Assembly (NCBI GenBank): GCA_028279445.1
Contig: JANQNT010000014.1
Span: forward strand, 1 to 64,000
From: Tepidamorphaceae bacterium
GTDB taxonomy: Bacteria > Pseudomonadota > Alphaproteobacteria > Rhizobiales > Tepidamorphaceae
Direction of reading: 5' to 3'
Length of the DNA stretch: 64,000 nucleotides
A model generated the notes under the pieces. That model was given only the letters and a program-made list of their open reading frames with translations. It was not told the origin of the DNA and searched no databases. Positions within the stretch are counted from its first letter, which is position 1. The number at the start of each line of letters is the position of its first letter. Position numbers and translations under genes: made by a program. This document shows positions 63,988 through 64,000 of this stretch, one piece after another.

Positions 63988-64000
63988 GTTGTCCGCCCGG

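Noticed and set aside
63900..64000. SAM-II riboswitch upstream of metZ
   Set aside because: Expected from the gene's identity, but the conserved TGATTT and GCTAAA segments and the H-type pseudoknot arrangement were not found in the visible part.

Overview
The window is GC-rich chromosomal DNA from an alphaproteobacterium, most likely of the order Hyphomicrobiales (Rhizobiales). Support for this comes from a GcrA cell-cycle regulator, a rhizobial-type glycerol ABC locus, the pho/pst block lying next to gcrA and argD-argF-hslO, the apaG-metZ pair, and a dispersed palindromic intergenic element of a kind I recall from Rhizobiales genomes. I cannot name the genus. No phage, integrase, transposase, plasmid or CRISPR genes are visible. 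About 35 of the protein genes belong to well-known families; a minority are unusual.

Layout. 1-1.9 kb: tRNA-Ser(GGA), an SH3-like small protein, a GFA-family protein and the remnant of an AlkB-family dioxygenase gene. 1.9-10.9 kb: an enlarged glutamate-synthase large subunit followed 18 bp later by a CysJ-like diflavin reductase instead of GltD, then an SbtA-type bicarbonate transporter facing an SbtB (PII-like) gene. 10.9-12.4 kb: a minus-strand pair, a cobalamin-binding-type protein without signal peptide overlapping a PP-loop ATPase. 12.7-19.5 kb: aromatic amino acid catabolism (Leu/Phe dehydrogenase, homogentisate dioxygenase, fumarylacetoacetase-type hydrolase, an MBL-fold protein, a flavin monooxygenase, DUF2783) behind a 30-bp palindromic operator.

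19.5-30.2 kb: glpR, glpD, the glycerol ABC transporter glpSTPQ, a small membrane protein and glpV, a terminator, and glpK. The locus takes up glycerol, phosphorylates it and oxidises it to dihydroxyacetone phosphate under GlpR. 30.3-34.2 kb: a PcaD-like hydrolase and a TRAP transporter. 34.4-39.1 kb: two overlapping genes for large secreted proteins of unknown role. 39.1-42.1 kb: an orphan FlhB-C/FliK-like pair and ppk2. 42.2-50.3 kb: phoR-pstSCAB-phoU-phoB, with a three-unit Pho box before pstS.

50.6-64 kb: gcrA; argD-argF-hslO with 4-base overlaps; argE, sharing its stop position with hslO; an RND efflux adaptor and pump; trkH; apaG; and metZ with a structured leader running to the window edge.

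The most interesting lead is the glutamate synthase-like protein with an apparent diflavin electron donor. The dispersed repeat also deserves attention because all three copies fill the space between convergent gene ends.
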